This document shows positions 8,556 through 17,361 of a DNA stretch of 64,000 nt, piece by piece. The DNA is taken from positions 104,362 through 168,361 of the forward strand of contig NZ_AVFL01000017.1 in NCBI RefSeq assembly GCF_000576635.1. Direction: 5' to 3'. The notes under the pieces were generated by a model. That model was not told the origin of the DNA, made no database searches, and was given only the letters and a program-made list of their open reading frames with translations. The DNA comes from Skermanella stibiiresistens SB22 (GTDB lineage: Bacteria; Pseudomonadota; Alphaproteobacteria; Azospirillales; Azospirillaceae). The stretch's first letter is position 1, and each line of letters starts with the position of its first letter. Both the position numbers and the translations under genes were made by a program.

Positions 8556-9268
8556 GCCTGCTCGAGATCAAGGGGGTGGAGGCGAGGTTCGGCGGTGTCG
8601 TGGCCTTGGCGGGCGTCACGCTCGACATCCCCGAAGGGGTGATCTTCGGACTGATCGGCCCCAATGGAGCCGGCAAGACCACGCTGATCAACGTCGTGTC
8701 CGGTCTGGTCAAGCCGACCGCCGGAAGCGTGACCTTCGCCGGGGAGGACGGCGGACCCTGGCCGATCGCCCGGTCGGTGTCGCGCGGCATCGTCCGCACC
8801 TTCCAGCAGACGCGGGCGTTCCTGGGTCTGACGGTGCGGGAGAACCTGCGCATCGCCGCCGTCTCGTCACCCGACCCCTCGTGCATCGAGGAGTTGGTCG
8901 ACGCCTGCGGGCTTGGCCCCGTCCTGGACCGCACCGCCGGCGATCTGCCCTACGCGACGCTCCGGCATCTTGGCATCGCGCTGGCACTGGCGTTGAAGCC
9001 GCGTCTGCTGCTGCTCGACGAACCCGCCGTCGGGCTGGAGGCGGCGCAGGTCGAACGGCTCGGCGCCTTGATCCGGCGCTGGCACGCCAGCGGCATCACC
9101 GTCCTGCTGGTCGAACACAACGTCCGGTTCCTGATGGAGATGTCGGACCGGGTCGCGGTCCTGGACCGGGGTGCCGTGCTGTTCGAAGGCACACCCGCCG
9201 AATGCCAGGAGCGGCAGGAAGTCATCGACGTCTATCTCGGCAGGAGGCACGCCGATGCTGCGCATTGA
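8552..9268 (+). CDS. ABC transporter ATP-binding protein, LivG family, degenerate signature
   Basis: Cytoplasmic ATPase subunit, 238 aa. Walker A is GPNGAGKTT (about residues 36-44), the Q-loop is VRTFQQ, Walker B LLLLDEP, and the H-loop lies in LLVEHN. The signature motif is unusual: where LivG proteins normally have LSYGQ or AYGQQ, this one has LPYATLR (bases 8945-8965), so the invariant Gly and Gln are replaced. The paired LivF has a normal signature, so one of the two ATP sites may be weak. Coupled by ATGA overlap to the permease upstream. Confidence 0.92.
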   Translation: MSLLEIKGVEARFGGVVALAGVTLDIPEGVIFGLIGPNGAGKTTLINVVSGLVKPTAGSVTFAGEDGGPWPIARSVSRGIVRTFQQTRAFLGLTVRENLRIAAVSSPDPSCIEELVDACGLGPVLDRTAGDLPYATLRHLGIALALALKPRLLLLDEPAVGLEAAQVERLGALIRRWHASGITVLLVEHNVRFLMEMSDRVAVLDRGAVLFEGTPAECQERQEVIDVYLGRRHADAAH

Positions 9269-9965
9269 CAACCTGAGCGCCGGATACGACCGGCTCGAGG
9301 TCCTGCACGCCGTCAGCTTCTCGGTCGAGCGGGACGCCCCGACGGTGATGCTGGGCGCCAACGGCGCCGGCAAGACGACGCTGTGCCGCGTCATCACCGG
9401 CCTGATCCCGGCGCGCGGCGGCGGCATCTTCCTGGATGGCGCCGACATCACCCGGCTCGATCCGTCCGAACGGGTCAAGCGTGGCGTGGCGCTGGTTCCC
9501 GAGGGCCGTCAGGTCTTTCCAGACATGACGGTCCGCGAGAACCTCAGGCTCGGCGCCTATGTCCATGGCGAGCCGGGCCGCGCCGAGTTCGACGCCGTGT
9601 TCGCCATGTTCCCCATCCTCGCCGAACGCCAGCACCAGCGCGCCGGCCTGCTCTCGGGTGGCGAGCAACAGATGCTGGCGCTGGCCCGGGCGCTGATGTC
9701 GCGGCCCCGCCTGCTGCTGTTGGACGAGCCCAGCCAGGGATTGGCGCCGAAGGCGGTGGCCCTGGTGGCGGAGACCGTCAACAGGATCGCCGCGACCGGC
9801 GTCGCCGTCCTGCTGGTCGAACAAAACCTCATCCTCGCCGAAGCCGTGGCGCGCCACGCGGTGGTGCTGGAAACGGGAACCTGCGTCGCCGACGGCCCAG
9901 CCAGCGAGATGCTGGCGAGCGGCGCCGTCGAGGACAGTTATCTTGGTAAGAAACGGAGACATTGA
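9255..9965 (+). CDS. ABC transporter ATP-binding protein, LivF family
   Basis: Second ATPase subunit, 236 aa. Walker A GANGAGKTT, the LivF-typical ALVPEGRQVFPDMTV stretch, a canonical signature LSGGEQQ, Walker B LLLLDEPSQGLAP and the H-loop VEQN are all present. The ATG at 9255 has CAGGAGG just upstream and lies 14 bases inside the LivG-type gene; the frame could be read further upstream but that part has no family similarity. It completes the five-part importer. Confidence 0.93.
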   Translation: MLRIDNLSAGYDRLEVLHAVSFSVERDAPTVMLGANGAGKTTLCRVITGLIPARGGGIFLDGADITRLDPSERVKRGVALVPEGRQVFPDMTVRENLRLGAYVHGEPGRAEFDAVFAMFPILAERQHQRAGLLSGGEQQMLALARALMSRPRLLLLDEPSQGLAPKAVALVAETVNRIAATGVAVLLVEQNLILAEAVARHAVVLETGTCVADGPASEMLASGAVEDSYLGKKRRH

Positions 9966-9966
9966 A

Positions 9967-10743
9967 ATGACTTACGAGAACCGCTTCGTGAAGGTCGAGG
10001 TCGATCGCGGCTTGGCCGTGGTGACGCTCGATCGGCCCCCCGCCAACGCCGTCAGCCTGGAGGTCTACGACGAGTTGCGCCGCACCTTCCACCGCCTGGG
10101 CGAGGACCCCGCGATGCGGGTGGCGGTCTTCACCGGTGCCGGCAAGGTCTTTTGCGGCGGCAACGACGTCAATGACTTCGTCGATCTGGACTTCGACAAG
10201 GCGACCGAATACCTCGCCCACGTCCGCCTGACCTTCAACGCGATGTATGATTGCCCGATCCCGATCATCGGCGCCATCAACGGCGCCGCCGTCGGCACCG
10301 GCATCGTGCTCGCGACCCTATGCGATGTCCGCATCGCGTCGGAACGCGCCGTCTTCGCGCTGCCCGAGATCGATGTTGGCGTGCTGGGCGGCTCGCGCCA
10401 TGTCATGCGGCTGGCGGGGCAGGGGATGACGCGGCTGATGATGTACACCGGCCGCCGGATCAAGGCCGACGAGGCGTTGCGCGCCAACCTCGTCGAGCAG
10501 GTCGTCAGCCCGGACGAGCTGATGCCGACCGCCATGCGGCTGGCCGAGGAGATCGCCGAGAAGAGCCCGCCCGCCATCCGGCTCGCCAAGCAGGGCCTGA
10601 ACCGCACCGAGATGATGCATTTGAAGGAGGGCTACGAGTTCGAATGCACCCTGACCGCCGCCGTCCGGCGCACGCCCGAGGCCAAGGAGGGGGCCCTGGC
10701 GTTCCTGGAAAAGCGGCGTCCCGCTTACGCCGACCGGGGGTGA
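9967..10743 (+). CDS. enoyl-CoA hydratase/isomerase family protein (crotonase fold)
   Basis: 258-aa crotonase acting on a CoA thioester. Oxyanion-hole segments are present (FCGGND near residue 63 and NGAAVGTG near 105-112). Aligned by eye to rat crotonase, the second catalytic glutamate is present (E134, in LPEID) but the first is replaced by V114. Such proteins may be isomerases, hydrolases or ring-cleaving enzymes rather than hydratases. The ATG at 9967 follows GGAGAC. It lies one base after the LivF stop and four bases before a second, related crotonase. Confidence 0.88.
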   Translation: MTYENRFVKVEVDRGLAVVTLDRPPANAVSLEVYDELRRTFHRLGEDPAMRVAVFTGAGKVFCGGNDVNDFVDLDFDKATEYLAHVRLTFNAMYDCPIPIIGAINGAAVGTGIVLATLCDVRIASERAVFALPEIDVGVLGGSRHVMRLAGQGMTRLMMYTGRRIKADEALRANLVEQVVSPDELMPTAMRLAEEIAEKSPPAIRLAKQGLNRTEMMHLKEGYEFECTLTAAVRRTPEAKEGALAFLEKRRPAYADRG

Positions 10744-10747
10744 CGCG

Positions 10748-11464
10748 ATGTTCAAGGTCGAACGCGACGCCGAGATCGCCGTCATCCGGCTCGACAACCC
10801 GCCGGTCAACGCCGTCAGCTTCGAGCGGTGGCGGGGCCTGCCGCCGCTGCTGGGCGAGCTGGAGCGCGACGGCGTCGCGGCCCTGGTGTTCACCGGACTG
10901 CCGCAGCGGCATTTCTGCGGCGGCAACGACTTCCGGGAATTCGCCAGCCTGACGCCGGGACAGACGCTGGCGGGCACCGGTGCCGTGCGGGACGCGCTCC
11001 GCGCCGTCCACGACAGCCCGATACCCTCCATAGCCGCCCTGCACGGGGCGGCGATGGGCAGCGGCTTCATGCTGTCCTGCGCCTGCGACTTCCGGTTCGC
11101 CACTTCCGACGCCAAGCTCGGATTGCCCGAGGTCAAGGTGGACGCCTTCGGCGGCTACCGGATCGTCCGCGAGGTCCTGTCCCAGGGCGAGGCGCGGATG
11201 CTGACCCTGACCGGCCGTCCGATCTCCGGTGCCAGGGCCCACCAGATCGGCTTGGTCCAGGAACTGGGTGAAACGCCCGACACAGTCCTCGCGCGGGCGG
11301 TCGAGGTCGCCCACGAACTGGCGGGCACGTTGAAGGGACCGATGCGCGCCGGGATCAAGTCCACCCTCAACCGCGAGGATGAGCTTGACTTGTGGACCGC
11401 CTACGACCTGGAACGCGACTTCGCGTCCTCGGTCATGGGGCAGGCGATGGCCTCGGCGCGCTGA
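10748..11464 (+). CDS. second enoyl-CoA hydratase/isomerase family protein
   Basis: 238-aa crotonase, shorter than the usual 255-260. It has FCGGND (about residue 56-61), HGAAMGSGF, and E128 in the LPEVK motif at the second catalytic position; the first catalytic glutamate is M108 here. Both neighbours thus lack the same residue, and they may form a hetero-oligomer or act in sequence. Last gene of the TetR-led operon; converges on the dehydrogenase gene ending at 11491 with only 26 bases between, where no obvious terminator is seen. Confidence 0.88.
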   Translation: MFKVERDAEIAVIRLDNPPVNAVSFERWRGLPPLLGELERDGVAALVFTGLPQRHFCGGNDFREFASLTPGQTLAGTGAVRDALRAVHDSPIPSIAALHGAAMGSGFMLSCACDFRFATSDAKLGLPEVKVDAFGGYRIVREVLSQGEARMLTLTGRPISGARAHQIGLVQELGETPDTVLARAVEVAHELAGTLKGPMRAGIKSTLNREDELDLWTAYDLERDFASSVMGQAMASAR

Positions 11465-11490
11465 TCCCGACCCGCCTCGGCCGGATCACC

Positions 11491-12378
11491 TCAGCTGGTC
11501 TGCTTGGTACCGTTCAGGGCGTGGTAGGCGCGGATGACTTGGCTGTCGTCCGCGTCGCCCTCGCCCCGGCCCGAGGTCGCCAGGAACATCTGGTGCGCCA
11601 CGGCGGCGAGCGGCAGCGCCGTCTTGGCGCCCTTGCCCGCCTCCAGCACGATGCCGAGATCCTTGACGAAGATATCGACGGCGCTGGTCACCACCGGGTC
11701 CGCCTCCAGCATGCGCGGCCCCCGGTCCTTCAGCATCCAGCTCGATGCCGACGATCCGCTCATGATCTGGAGCAGCACCGGCAGGTCGACGCCGACCTTG
11801 GCGGCCAAGGCGAACGCCTCGGCCATCACGGCGATGTGGACGCCGCACAGCAACTGGTTGACCGCCTTGACCGTGGCGCCCTGACCGGGCTTCTCGCCGA
11901 CATGGAAGACCTTGTCACCAAAGGCGTCGAGCACCGGCTTGGCGTCCGCCACGACCGCGGCCGGGGCCGCCGCCATGATGGTCAGCGTGCCCGACGTGGC
12001 GCCCACGACCCCACCCGACACCGGCGCGTCGATGAAGCGCCGTCCGGCCGCCTCGACCCGTTCGGCCAGGGCCTCGACCGCGACGGGAGGACACGTCGCC
12101 ATCAGCACGACGGTGCCGCCCGCCCTCAATGCTTCCAACGCCCCGCTGTCGAACAGCGCCGCCTCGGCCTGGGCGGCGTTGACCACCATCAGCACCAGCA
12201 GGTCCGCCCCCATGGCGGCCTCGGCGGCGGTGGAGGCACCCTCGCCGCCCTCCGCCACCAGCGTCGCCACGGACTGTTCCCGCACGTCGAAGCCGCGGAC
12301 CGGAAAGCCCTTCGCCAGCAGGTTCCGCGCCATGGGCATCCCCATGGACCCAAGTCCGATGAAACCGACCTTCGTCAT
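11491..12378 (-). CDS. NAD(P)-dependent oxidoreductase, 3-hydroxyisobutyrate dehydrogenase/tartronate semialdehyde reductase family
   Basis: A beta-hydroxyacid dehydrogenase of about 295 aa. The N-terminal dinucleotide site is GFIGLGSMGMPMA; the substrate site APVSGG is near residue 120 and the catalytic lysine lies in VKAVNQLL (about residue 165-170). I chose the ATG at 12378; an in-frame GTG is 15 bases earlier. Last gene of the minus-strand transketolase/TRAP operon, 27 bases after a DctP gene. It probably reduces a semialdehyde or oxidises a hydroxy acid made by the pathway; the substrate is not known. Confidence 0.9.
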   Translation of the reverse strand: MTKVGFIGLGSMGMPMARNLLAKGFPVRGFDVREQSVATLVAEGGEGASTAAEAAMGADLLVLMVVNAAQAEAALFDSGALEALRAGGTVVLMATCPPVAVEALAERVEAAGRRFIDAPVSGGVVGATSGTLTIMAAAPAAVVADAKPVLDAFGDKVFHVGEKPGQGATVKAVNQLLCGVHIAVMAEAFALAAKVGVDLPVLLQIMSGSSASSWMLKDRGPRMLEADPVVTSAVDIFVKDLGIVLEAGKGAKTALPLAAVAHQMFLATSGRGEGDADDSQVIRAYHALNGTKQTS

Positions 12379-12404
12379 CCCATTCCCCCCCACTTCCCAT
12401 CACC

Positions 12405-13388
12405 TCAGCGCGTCTTCTCGGCCTCGGCGACCACCTTCCTGATGAAGTCGCCGGTCTCGCCCTTATAGGCTTCCTCGATGACGGGTTGGGAGGCCTTGCG
12501 GAAAACCTCACGGTCGGGCGTGTTGACCTGGATGCCCAGCTTCGGCATCTCGGCGGTCACCTTCGCCTCGGTCTCCTTGGACAGGTTCCGCTGGAACGCC
12601 ACCGAGTCCTTGGCGGCGGCGCGGATCACCTGCTTGTCGGCGTCGGACAGCTTCGTCCAGGTCCGCTTCGACATCAAAAGCGGCGTCGTCTCGTATTTGT
12701 GGCCGGTCAGCGAGATGAACTTCTGCACCTCGTACAGCTTGGAGGAATAGACGTTCATGATCGGATTCTCCTGTCCGTCCACGACCCCTTGCTGAAGCGC
12801 GATGTAAAGCTCGGAGAACTTGATCTGCTGGGTATCGGCTCCCAAAGCCCGGAAGATCGCGACGGTGACGGGGTCGGGCGGCGTCCGGATCTTCAGCCCC
12901 TTCAGGTCCTCGGGCTTGGTGATCGGATGCTTGTTGTTGGACGTGTGGCGGATGCCGTTGTCCATGATGCCCAGCAGCACCAGGCCCTTGGCATCGGCCT
13001 TCTGGGCCAGTTCGTCGCCGATCGGCCCGTCAGCCACCTTCCACGCATGCTCCAGCGTGTCGAACAGATAGGGCATCCCCAGCGCACCGAACTCCGGGAT
13101 CAGGGTGGAGACGGCGCCCTGCGAGTTGGCGGACAGGTCGATCGAGCCCGTCCGCATGCCGGTCAGGTTGGCGGTGTCGTCGCCGAGCTGCGCGTTGCCC
13201 GCGACCTGGATCTCGATCCGCCCGCCGCTCAGCTCCTTGACCTTCTCGGCGAAGTGGCGGGAGCCTTCGTCCTTGGGATTGCCCGGTGCCGCGTTATGGC
13301 CGAGCGTCAGCTTGACCTCCTGGGCCAGCGCCGGTCCAACAGCCGCCATGCCGAGCAGCGCCGCGAGGCAAATGCTTTTGAGCTTCAT
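12405..13388 (-). CDS. TRAP transporter substrate-binding protein DctP (second copy)
   Basis: Periplasmic receptor of a TRAP importer, 327 aa. The signal peptide (about 22 residues) ends ALA before QEVKLTLGH. Typical DctP features include GMRTGSIDL, the IRTPPDP motif with the ligand-binding Arg, and ELYIALQQGVVDGQENP. It is strikingly similar along its whole length to the DctP at 17362-18360 in the same operon. It has no DctQ or DctM of its own next to it, so it may share the membrane subunits encoded upstream. ATG at 13386-13388 with an AAGGGGGAAACG-type ribosome site. Confidence 0.93.
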   Translation of the reverse strand: MKLKSICLAALLGMAAVGPALAQEVKLTLGHNAAPGNPKDEGSRHFAEKVKELSGGRIEIQVAGNAQLGDDTANLTGMRTGSIDLSANSQGAVSTLIPEFGALGMPYLFDTLEHAWKVADGPIGDELAQKADAKGLVLLGIMDNGIRHTSNNKHPITKPEDLKGLKIRTPPDPVTVAIFRALGADTQQIKFSELYIALQQGVVDGQENPIMNVYSSKLYEVQKFISLTGHKYETTPLLMSKRTWTKLSDADKQVIRAAAKDSVAFQRNLSKETEAKVTAEMPKLGIQVNTPDREVFRKASQPVIEEAYKGETGDFIRKVVAEAEKTR

Positions 13389-13438
13389 CGTTTCCCCCTT
13401 CAGTTGAGATCTGTGTCGTTGTCTTGGATCGCGCTGGA

Positions 13439-15418
13439 TCAGAGCCTCGCCCTGACCTCGTCGACGACCTTCGCCGCCGTTATGCCGTAATGCTCGTAGA
13501 GATCGGGGACGGAGCCGGAGGCGCCGAAACCGCTCATCCCGACGAAGCCGCCATCCTCGCCGACATACCGCTCCCAGCCCTGGCGCACCGCCGCCTCGAC
13601 GGCGACCCGGACGGTGCCGCGATCGATCACCTGGCGGCGATAGGCCTCGTCCTGTTGTTCGAACAACTCCCAGCACGGCATGGAGACCACCGCCGTCGGG
13701 ACGCCGTCGGCCTGGAGCGTCTTGCGCGCTTTCAGCGCCACCGACACCTCCGATCCGGTCGCCAGGATCGTCACCCGGCGCGGACCGCCCTCGGCCTCGG
13801 CCAGGACATAGGCGCCCTTGCTCGACCGATTCTCGCCGACCCCATCGGTTCGCGCCGATTCAAGCGGCTGGCGCGAGAACATCAAAGCGCAGGGGCCCGT
13901 CTTGTGCTCGATGGCGATCCGCCAGCACTCCGCCGCCTCGACCGCGTCGGCCGGGCGCAGCACCAGCATGTTCGGCATCGCCCGGAACGACGCCAGGAAC
14001 TCCACCGGCTGGTGGGTCGGCCCGTTGGTGCCGATGCCGATCGAGTCATGGCTGAAGACGTATTTGACCGGCAGCCCCATCAGCGCCGACATCCGCATCG
14101 GCGCCCTGTTGTAGTCGGAGAACACCAGGTAGGTCACACCCACCGGCAGCACGCCGCCATGGGCCGCCATGCCGTTCAGCATCGACCCCATCACGTGTTC
14201 CCGCACGCCATAATGGACATAGCGCCCGCCCTTGTCCGCCGCCGTGAAGGCCGACAGGCTCCGCTTGTGCAGCGTGGCGCCCTCCAGGTCGGGAGCGCCG
14301 GAGATCAGTTCCGGGATCGCCTTCGCCAGCAGGTCGACGATATCGCCCGAGATCTTGTAGCCGTGATCGGCGTGCCGGCTCTCGGCGGCGTTCCGCTGGT
14401 ACTCCAGCAGCGTGGCGTCCCAGCCCTCCGGCAAGCGCCCCTCGCGCACTCTGTCGAACACCGCGCGCTTTTCCGGGTCCAGCGCCGCGACGCGGCCCCG
14501 CCACGCCTCGTGCTCGGCGGCGCTCCTGCGCCCGGCGGCGCGCCACGCCGACAGGATGTCGTCGGGAAACTCGAAGGGCTCGTGAGGCCATTCCAGGGTT
14601 TTCCGGGCGGCGTTTGTGTCCTCCTTGAAGATCCTGCCGCCATGGGCGGCCCGCTGGCCCTCGACACGCGGGATGCCGCGCCCGATCACCGTGGTGCAGG
14701 CTATCATCGACGGGCGCGGGTCCGCCTTGGCCGCTTCGATCGCGGTGGAGATCGCCTCCGGATCATGCCCGTCGACCGTCTGGACATGCCAGTTGCTGGC
14801 GCGGAACCGGGCGGCCATGTCATCGGACAGGGCGAGGTCGATGGCACCGTCGTCGGTGATCCGGTTGTCGTCCCACAGGAAGGTCAGCTTGCCCAGCCCC
14901 AGGTGTCCGGCCAGCGAGATGACCTCCTGTCCGACGCCCTCGTGCAGGCAGCCATCGCCGACCAGCGCGTAGGTCCTGTGATCGACGATGCCGGGGCCGA
15001 ACCAGCTGTTCAGGAAGGCCTCGGCCAGCGCCATGCCCGCCGCGTTGGCGATGCCTTGACCCAGCAGGCCGGTCGTCACCTCGATGCCGGCGGCGAGGTC
15101 GTGTTCCGGGTGGCCGGCGCAGTGCGAGCCCAGCACCCGGAAGCGCTTGATCTCGTCCAGGCTGATCTTCCGGTAGCCGGTCAGGTTGAGCAGCGAATAG
15201 AGCAGCATGGAGCCATGGCCGTTCGACTGCACGAAGCGGTCGCGGTCGAACCACAACGGGTCGGCGGCATCGTACTTCAGATGGCGCGTGAACAGCGCCG
15301 TGGTGATGTCGGCGGCACCCAGCGGGGTGCCGGGGTGGCCTTCACCGGCGCGCTCGATCGCGTCCATCGACAGGAAGCGGATCGCGTTCGCCATCCGGCG
15401 GGGATCGACGCTGGTCAT
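13439..15418 (-). CDS. transketolase, single-chain form
   Basis: Thiamine-diphosphate enzyme of 659 aa, the usual transketolase length, moving two-carbon units between sugars. [11 protein letters not shown] (H28), GDGCLHEG (GDG 154-156) with N185, H259, YGVREH with E407, SHDSIG (H457) and SRQ (R516) are visible. Aligned by eye to E. coli TktA, the phosphate-binding Arg358 and Ser385 become Y354 and A381, and Asp469 becomes N465. This suggests a substrate other than the usual phosphorylated sugars. The ATG at 15418 follows AAGGAAACGCCACC; a longer frame upstream is only the shadow of the DctM gene. Confidence 0.93.
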   Translation of the reverse strand: MTSVDPRRMANAIRFLSMDAIERAGEGHPGTPLGAADITTALFTRHLKYDAADPLWFDRDRFVQSNGHGSMLLYSLLNLTGYRKISLDEIKRFRVLGSHCAGHPEHDLAAGIEVTTGLLGQGIANAAGMALAEAFLNSWFGPGIVDHRTYALVGDGCLHEGVGQEVISLAGHLGLGKLTFLWDDNRITDDGAIDLALSDDMAARFRASNWHVQTVDGHDPEAISTAIEAAKADPRPSMIACTTVIGRGIPRVEGQRAAHGGRIFKEDTNAARKTLEWPHEPFEFPDDILSAWRAAGRRSAAEHEAWRGRVAALDPEKRAVFDRVREGRLPEGWDATLLEYQRNAAESRHADHGYKISGDIVDLLAKAIPELISGAPDLEGATLHKRSLSAFTAADKGGRYVHYGVREHVMGSMLNGMAAHGGVLPVGVTYLVFSDYNRAPMRMSALMGLPVKYVFSHDSIGIGTNGPTHQPVEFLASFRAMPNMLVLRPADAVEAAECWRIAIEHKTGPCALMFSRQPLESARTDGVGENRSSKGAYVLAEAEGGPRRVTILATGSEVSVALKARKTLQADGVPTAVVSMPCWELFEQQDEAYRRQVIDRGTVRVAVEAAVRQGWERYVGEDGGFVGMSGFGASGSVPDLYEHYGITAAKVVDEVRARL

Positions 15419-15462
15419 GGTGGCGTTTCCTTGTTGTTTCTTATCCGGATACGCTAATCGGA

Positions 15463-16725
15463 TCAGCCGTGGATGATGAAGGCCGGCACGTAGCTGACGA
15501 GCAGGAGCACCAGCAGAGCCACGGCGTAGAACGGCATCATCTCCTTGACCACGGCGCCCATCGGCACCTTGGCGACCGACGCCGCGATGAACAGCGTGGT
15601 TCCGACCGGTGGCGTGTAGAGACCCATCGCCAGGTTGACGACCATCATCACGCCCAGCTGGACGTTGTCCATGCCGACGCTGTGGGCCAGTGGCAGGAAG
15701 ATCGGCGTCACCAGCAGCACGGCGGCCGGCAGGTCGATGAACATGCCCAGGAAGATCAGGATCAGGTTCATCGCCAGGATGATCAGCCAGGGCTCGGTCA
15801 GGTTGGAGGTCATCCAAGCCGTGACGGCCACCGGGATCTGTTCGAAGGTGATGATCCAGCCGACCACGCTCGACGCCATGATGACCAGCAGGACGATGCC
15901 CGTCGCCAGACCCGCCTCCTCGACGCATTGCAGCATGCGCTTCCAGGTCAGGTCGCGGTACAGCAGCAGCGAAACGGCCAGGGCGTAGGCGGCGGCGAGG
16001 ACGGCGACCTCCGTCGGGGTGGCGATGCCGAAGCGGAGCACGATGATGATCAGGACCGGCAGCAGCACGCCCGGCAGGGAATAGCCGAACTCCTTCAGCA
16101 GCACCTTGCCGTTGATCGGACGCTTCTCGCGCTGGAAGCCGCGCGACCGGCCGACCGCGTAGCAGACCGCCATGAACCCGAAGCACAGCATCATGCCCGG
16201 CAGCACGCCGGCGACGAACAGGTCGGCGATCGAGGTTTGCGAGACCAGGGCGTAGATGATGAAGGGGATGGAGGGCGGGATCAGGATGTCGATGGTGGCT
16301 GACGCGGCGATGGTGGCGGCGGCGAACCCGGGCGGATAGCCCAGCTTCTTCTGCCACGGGATCAGCAGCGATCCGATCGCCGAGGCGTCGGCCACGGCCG
16401 AGCCGCTGATGCCGCCGAAGATGGTCGAGGACAGCACGCCGACCTGTCCGGGACCACCATGGAAGCGCGCCATCAGCGTGCTCAGCAGGTCCAGCAGGTT
16501 CTTGCCCAGGGTGCCACCCATCATGATGCTGCCGGTCAGCATGAAGAAGGGGATCGCCAGCAGCGGGAAGCTGCCGACCTGCGAGACCATCTGCTCGACG
16601 ATCAGCGACAGGGATCCGCGTTCCGCCGTTCCCATGGCGACGGTCGAACCGATCACCAGGGCGTGGGCGATGGGCAGGCCCAGCAGCGAGAACAGGAAGA
16701 AACAGGTGAAGACGATCGCGCTCAT
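15463..16725 (-). CDS. TRAP transporter large permease DctM
   Basis: Large membrane subunit of a sodium-coupled TRAP importer, 420 aa with about 12 hydrophobic segments. Family motifs include the early PLLAIPFFMLTGSIM, the FGGISGSAVADASAIG region and PPSIPFIIYA. The ATG at 16723-16725 overlaps the DctQ stop (ATGA). It is followed after 45 bases by the transketolase gene, so transport and metabolism are probably co-expressed. Confidence 0.94.
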   Translation of the reverse strand: MSAIVFTCFFLFSLLGLPIAHALVIGSTVAMGTAERGSLSLIVEQMVSQVGSFPLLAIPFFMLTGSIMMGGTLGKNLLDLLSTLMARFHGGPGQVGVLSSTIFGGISGSAVADASAIGSLLIPWQKKLGYPPGFAAATIAASATIDILIPPSIPFIIYALVSQTSIADLFVAGVLPGMMLCFGFMAVCYAVGRSRGFQREKRPINGKVLLKEFGYSLPGVLLPVLIIIVLRFGIATPTEVAVLAAAYALAVSLLLYRDLTWKRMLQCVEEAGLATGIVLLVIMASSVVGWIITFEQIPVAVTAWMTSNLTEPWLIILAMNLILIFLGMFIDLPAAVLLVTPIFLPLAHSVGMDNVQLGVMMVVNLAMGLYTPPVGTTLFIAASVAKVPMGAVVKEMMPFYAVALLVLLLVSYVPAFIIHG

Positions 16726-17276
16726 TCGTAGGCCACCTTCTCGCTGGGGGTGCGGATGCCGTGCAGCGCCTTGATCAGGATCGACAACTCCTTGAACCCG
16801 ATCAGCAGGAAGCCCAGGAGCAGGACGAAATAGGTCACCGATCCAGGCACGCCGAGCACGGGGGTGCGCTCGTCCGCCACGATCGGCAGCAGGTCCAGGG
16901 CGACCCAGGCCAGCACCGCGTATGTCACGATGATCAATCCGGCTCGCAGGAACGCCAGCGCCAGGCGGGCGGCCCCGGTGGCGCGGTCGGTGATGAAGCC
17001 GATATAGATGTGCGCGTTGTGCGAGGTTGCGAGCACGACGCCCGACATGACGAACCAGGGGAACAGCAGTTCGGGCAGTTCCGAGGCCCATTCCAAGCTG
17101 GTGCCGAACAGGTAGCGCAGGAACACGTTGGCGAGCAGGATCGCGAACATCGCGGCGCAGGTGACGCACAGGATCGCCTTGCAGACCGCGTCGATGATCT
17201 GGTCGGGCCAGTGGAGCCACGACGTGCCGTTTCGATTTCCGGTGATGTTTCCGGTGTTATCCATTGTCTTTGTCAT
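16722..17276 (-). CDS. TRAP transporter small permease DctQ
   Basis: Small membrane subunit, 184 aa with four predicted helices. NVFLRYLFG, followed by WASELPELLFPWFVMSG, is the usual DctQ signature. The start at 17276 is chosen for the GGGGAGGG just upstream; a start 12 bases downstream is also possible. The N-terminus before the first helix is longer than average and rich in Asn, Gly and Thr. Stop overlaps the DctM start. Confidence 0.9.
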   Translation of the reverse strand: MTKTMDNTGNITGNRNGTSWLHWPDQIIDAVCKAILCVTCAAMFAILLANVFLRYLFGTSLEWASELPELLFPWFVMSGVVLATSHNAHIYIGFITDRATGAARLALAFLRAGLIIVTYAVLAWVALDLLPIVADERTPVLGVPGSVTYFVLLLGFLLIGFKELSILIKALHGIRTPSEKVAYE

Positions 17277-17361
17277 CCCTCCCCTGGGTCCGTCGATGAC
17301 CGGCGGACGCGTTGCCTGATGGGGCGCGGTCGCCGTTTCAAACACCCGCGCCCCGTCTCCC

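Noticed and set aside
13424..15457. Long plus-strand frame opposite the transketolase
   Set aside because: Arg/Asp/Gln/Gly-rich mirror of a real gene on the other strand, with no domain similarity; typical in high-GC DNA.
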